Positions 30,493 to 32,560 of a stretch of 32,560 nucleotides of DNA are shown here, one piece after another. The stretch lies in NCBI GenBank assembly GCA_947303145.1, contig CAMYXB010000003.1, positions 1 through 32,560 on the forward strand. Direction: 5' to 3'. The first letter of the stretch is position 1. Each line of letters opens with the position of its first letter. Below the pieces are notes generated by a model that was given only the letters and a program-made list of their open reading frames with translations, searched no databases and was not told where the DNA came from. This DNA is from an uncultured Clostridia bacterium (GTDB lineage Bacteria; Bacillota; Clostridia; Christensenellales; UBA1242). A program made the position numbers and the translations under genes.

Positions 30493-32213
30493 AAGAGAAG
30501 AGACTAATTACAGCAGCATTGACCTATGTCAACAATATCCCACACGTGGGGCATATAGTGGGGTGTCACCTCCCTGCAGATATTTTCGCTAGATTTTGCA
30601 GAAGTTATGGCTATGACACTACATTTGTCGGGGGTAGTGATATGCATGGCACGCCCAGCATGGTGACCGCACAGGAAATAGGAGTTGATGTAGAGACTCT
30701 CACATCTACTTTGCATGAAGTGCACAAGAAGATTTACTCTAGACTGGGCATTAGTTATGACATCTATTCCAACACTCACACAGATACACATGAAGAGATA
30801 ACTGACGACTTTTTCGCTAGTTTGCACAAGAGAGGATACATCAGTGAAGGCACCGCCAGTGTGTTCTACTGCGAGCATTGTGATACATTCCTGCCAGATA
30901 GGTTCGTCAGAGGCACTTGCCCAAAATGTGGCAACAAAGAGGCCAGTGGCGACCAGTGTGAGAAGTGCGACAGCCTCTTTTCTCCCGCTGAACTTATAGA
31001 TGCTGTGTGCAAGACTTGTGGAAATAAGGCAGTGCTGAAAGAGACCAAACATATTTTCCTCTCCTTGTCCAAGGGCGAGAAAATGCTGGAGGAATATATC
31101 GAGAGTAGAAAGGACGTGTGGCGTCCACATGTCTATAGTGAGGCGAAAAAGTGGCTCAAAGAGGGACTTAAGGATAGATGCATCTCAAGAGATATCAAGT
31201 GGGGATTCAAGGTTCCACTCGAGGGCTATGAGGACAAGGTCTTTTACGTGTGGTTTGACGCACCTATAGGATATATCTCCATAACCAAGGAATTATCTAA
31301 TGAAAAGTATCAAGACATTTGGAAAGAAAAAAACGGCAAGATATACAATTTTATCGGCAAGGATAATATCCAATTTCATACAGTGTTTTTCCCCACCATG
31401 CTACTTGAAGAGGGACACTACAATACAGCATACAACGTGGTGGGACTCAACTTCCTCAACTTCGAGGGCAAGAAGTTCAGCAAGTCCAAGAAAATCGGCG
31501 TATTCTGCAATGCCTTCCTTAATGATGATGTCAATGTAGATGTGGACACAATGAGAGCATACCTCACCACCATTATTCCAGAAAATAAGGATACAGATTT
31601 CAAGTGGGAGGAGTTTAAGAACAACTGCAACAGCGAACTTGTCGGCAAATTCGGCAACCTGTTCAATAGGACTCTCAACATGGTCAAGAACTATTTTAAT
31701 TGTCATTTAGACACCGACTTATCGGTCTTAGAACTAGGTGATGCCGACCAAGAGGTCGTGCGTAGCATACAGGAATTTCCTGCAAAAATCGCTTCTGCTT
31801 TTGAAAATGTAGAACTGAGAGAAGCGTATAAACTTATCATGAACTATGCGGTCGGTTGCAATGGGTATATTGAAAAATCGACCCCTTGGTCGCTCATGAA
31901 AGAAGGCAAAACAAAAGAGGCAGAAAAAGTGCTTTATCTAGCGCTCAATGTGTGTGCCTCACTTTGCATAGTAGCCAGTCCCATCATGCCAGATAAGACG
32001 AGAAGATTGTGGCAAGAGCAGTTGGGGCTATCTGGAGACCCCACATCGCCAGACTTCTGGCAAAGAGCCAGCCAGATGAATATTCCAAGTAGCCACACCA
32101 TTGGAGAAGTGTCACCTATGTTCGAAAGACTAGACGACATTCGTCTAAATGAGATAAAAGACATACTCTCTGAGCCATTTGATATAAAGGAATATTTTGA
32201 AAATAAGGATTGA
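30489..32213 (+). CDS. metG: Methionyl-tRNA synthetase, double zinc-knuckle type
   Basis: Charges tRNA-Met and initiator tRNA. The class I signatures are ITAALTYVNNIPHVGH (HIGH as HVGH, 19-22), GGSDMHGTP and KFSKS (329-333, for KMSKS). The CP insert has four CxxC pairs (Cys128/131, 144/147, 157/160, 174/177), the two-zinc form typical of archaeal, spirochaete and Bacteroidota-like enzymes, not the usual Bacillota type. It has 574 residues and no C-terminal EMAP/Trbp111-like tRNA-binding domain. The catalytic core is intact. The start overlaps the dtd stop (ATGA). No clear terminator follows before the next promoter at 32227. Confidence 0.95.
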   Translation: MKEKRLITAALTYVNNIPHVGHIVGCHLPADIFARFCRSYGYDTTFVGGSDMHGTPSMVTAQEIGVDVETLTSTLHEVHKKIYSRLGISYDIYSNTHTDTHEEITDDFFASLHKRGYISEGTASVFYCEHCDTFLPDRFVRGTCPKCGNKEASGDQCEKCDSLFSPAELIDAVCKTCGNKAVLKETKHIFLSLSKGEKMLEEYIESRKDVWRPHVYSEAKKWLKEGLKDRCISRDIKWGFKVPLEGYEDKVFYVWFDAPIGYISITKELSNEKYQDIWKEKNGKIYNFIGKDNIQFHTVFFPTMLLEEGHYNTAYNVVGLNFLNFEGKKFSKSKKIGVFCNAFLNDDVNVDVDTMRAYLTTIIPENKDTDFKWEEFKNNCNSELVGKFGNLFNRTLNMVKNYFNCHLDTDLSVLELGDADQEVVRSIQEFPAKIASAFENVELREAYKLIMNYAVGCNGYIEKSTPWSLMKEGKTKEAEKVLYLALNVCASLCIVASPIMPDKTRRLWQEQLGLSGDPTSPDFWQRASQMNIPSSHTIGEVSPMFERLDDIRLNEIKDILSEPFDIKEYFENKD

Positions 32214-32226
32214 TAAAATGCCCCCC

Positions 32227-32255
32227 TTGACATCAAGTATAATTTATTATATAAT
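32227..32255 (+). promoter_or_regulatory. Promoter of the last partial gene
   Basis: TTGACA (32227-32232), 17-nt spacer, TATAAT (32250-32255): both hexamers are perfect. The ATG is 23 nt further on, with GAGAGGA before it. Confidence 0.85.
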
Positions 32256-32278
32256 GTGCGGGAAGAGAGGATATTATA

Positions 32279-32560
32279 ATGAGTATTGAAGAAAATAAAA
32301 ATGATTTCAATATACAACTTGCACCAGAATTATTGTTCAAGGATATATACTGTGCCAGAAGATATGCAAGGATAGTGGAAGTTAACAAAGACAAGAATCA
32401 AGATATAATCAATTTTCTTGAAAGATGGGGCAAGGCCATGCAGTATCTTATAGAGGTAGAGGGCATAAGTGTAGCCGAGAGTGCAGATGCTACGCAGTTT
32501 ACTTGCGACCTAGAGGGTATGAGTGGAATGACTTTTGGCTTGGCTGTCAAAACACTGTGT
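32279..32560 (+). CDS. Unknown protein, 3' end outside the window (94 codons seen)
   Basis: An open frame from ATG 32279 to the window edge, behind a consensus promoter and the ribosome site GAGAGGA 7 nt upstream. The visible part begins MSIEENKNDFNIQLAPELLF and continues as soluble mixed-charge sequence with three cysteines and no membrane helix. I do not recognise the family. The strong promoter suggests high expression. Confidence 0.8.
   Translation, partial: MSIEENKNDFNIQLAPELLFKDIYCARRYARIVEVNKDKNQDIINFLERWGKAMQYLIEVEGISVAESADATQFTCDLEGMSGMTFGLAVKTLC

Noticed and set aside
30504..31130. 208-codon minus-strand ORF opposite metG
   Set aside because: Antisense shadow; no start signals, and metG motifs lie on the other strand.

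Overview
The window looks like a chromosomal segment of an anaerobic, moderately AT-rich Bacillota (Clostridia-type) bacterium, probably uncultured. This rests on a SpoIIP-type sporulation hydrolase, rubrerythrin, a QueH-type queuosine enzyme, strong AGGAGG-like ribosome sites, TTGACA-17-TATAAT promoters and heavy AGA/ATA codon use. No phage, transposase, CRISPR array or rRNA is visible. I cannot name the genus.

Layout. 1-537: non-coding, two families of hairpin-forming repeats. 538-614: an atypical tRNA-Pro(CGG) on the minus strand. 703-1311: signal peptidase I (minus). 1552-1755: small unknown protein. 1885-2481: rubrerythrin (minus). 2727-10701: a tightly packed plus-strand operon, probably starting at a promoter with a Fur/PerR-like box: CYTH-like protein, nucleoside hydrolase, membrane lipoprotein, small membrane protein, DnaB helicase, short AlaRS, and a secreted beta-helix-like protein. 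10750-12241 (minus): SpoIIP-like amidase with a hairpin over its start codon, and an XRE repressor. 12444-13478: secreted protein A, divergent from XRE across repeated TACTAAA-type operators. 13504-13589: an 86-nt near-perfect cloverleaf. 13637-14185: QueH. 14284-15897: leucine-rich-repeat/transglutaminase-like protein. 16182-19177 (minus): P-type ATPase behind a TetR regulator. 19336-27402: pyruvate kinase followed by a 2203-residue Ig-like/MBG-like lipoprotein. 27537-28193: secreted protein B, a paralogue of A. 28250-29410 (minus): divergent fold-III PLP decarboxylase-like enzyme. 29508-29915: IscR-type Rrf2 regulator. 30034-32213: D-aminoacyl-tRNA deacylase and MetRS. 32279-end: partial unknown gene.

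Themes. Housekeeping translation and replication genes (alaS, dnaB, metG, dtd, queH) are interleaved with cell-surface genes: two lipoproteins, one beta-helix-like anchored protein, a paralogous pair of exported proteins, signal peptidase and SpoIIP. Three separate genes (signal peptidase, QueH, Rrf2) have a promoter whose -10 hexamer ends exactly 6 nt before the ATG, with no ribosome-binding site in between. This points to leaderless mRNAs being used beside normal Shine-Dalgarno genes. The strongest candidates for undescribed biology are this leaderless geometry, the cloverleaf element, the start-codon hairpin of spoIIP, the degenerate tRNA-Pro beside large palindromic repeats, and the exported protein pair with its XRE switch.
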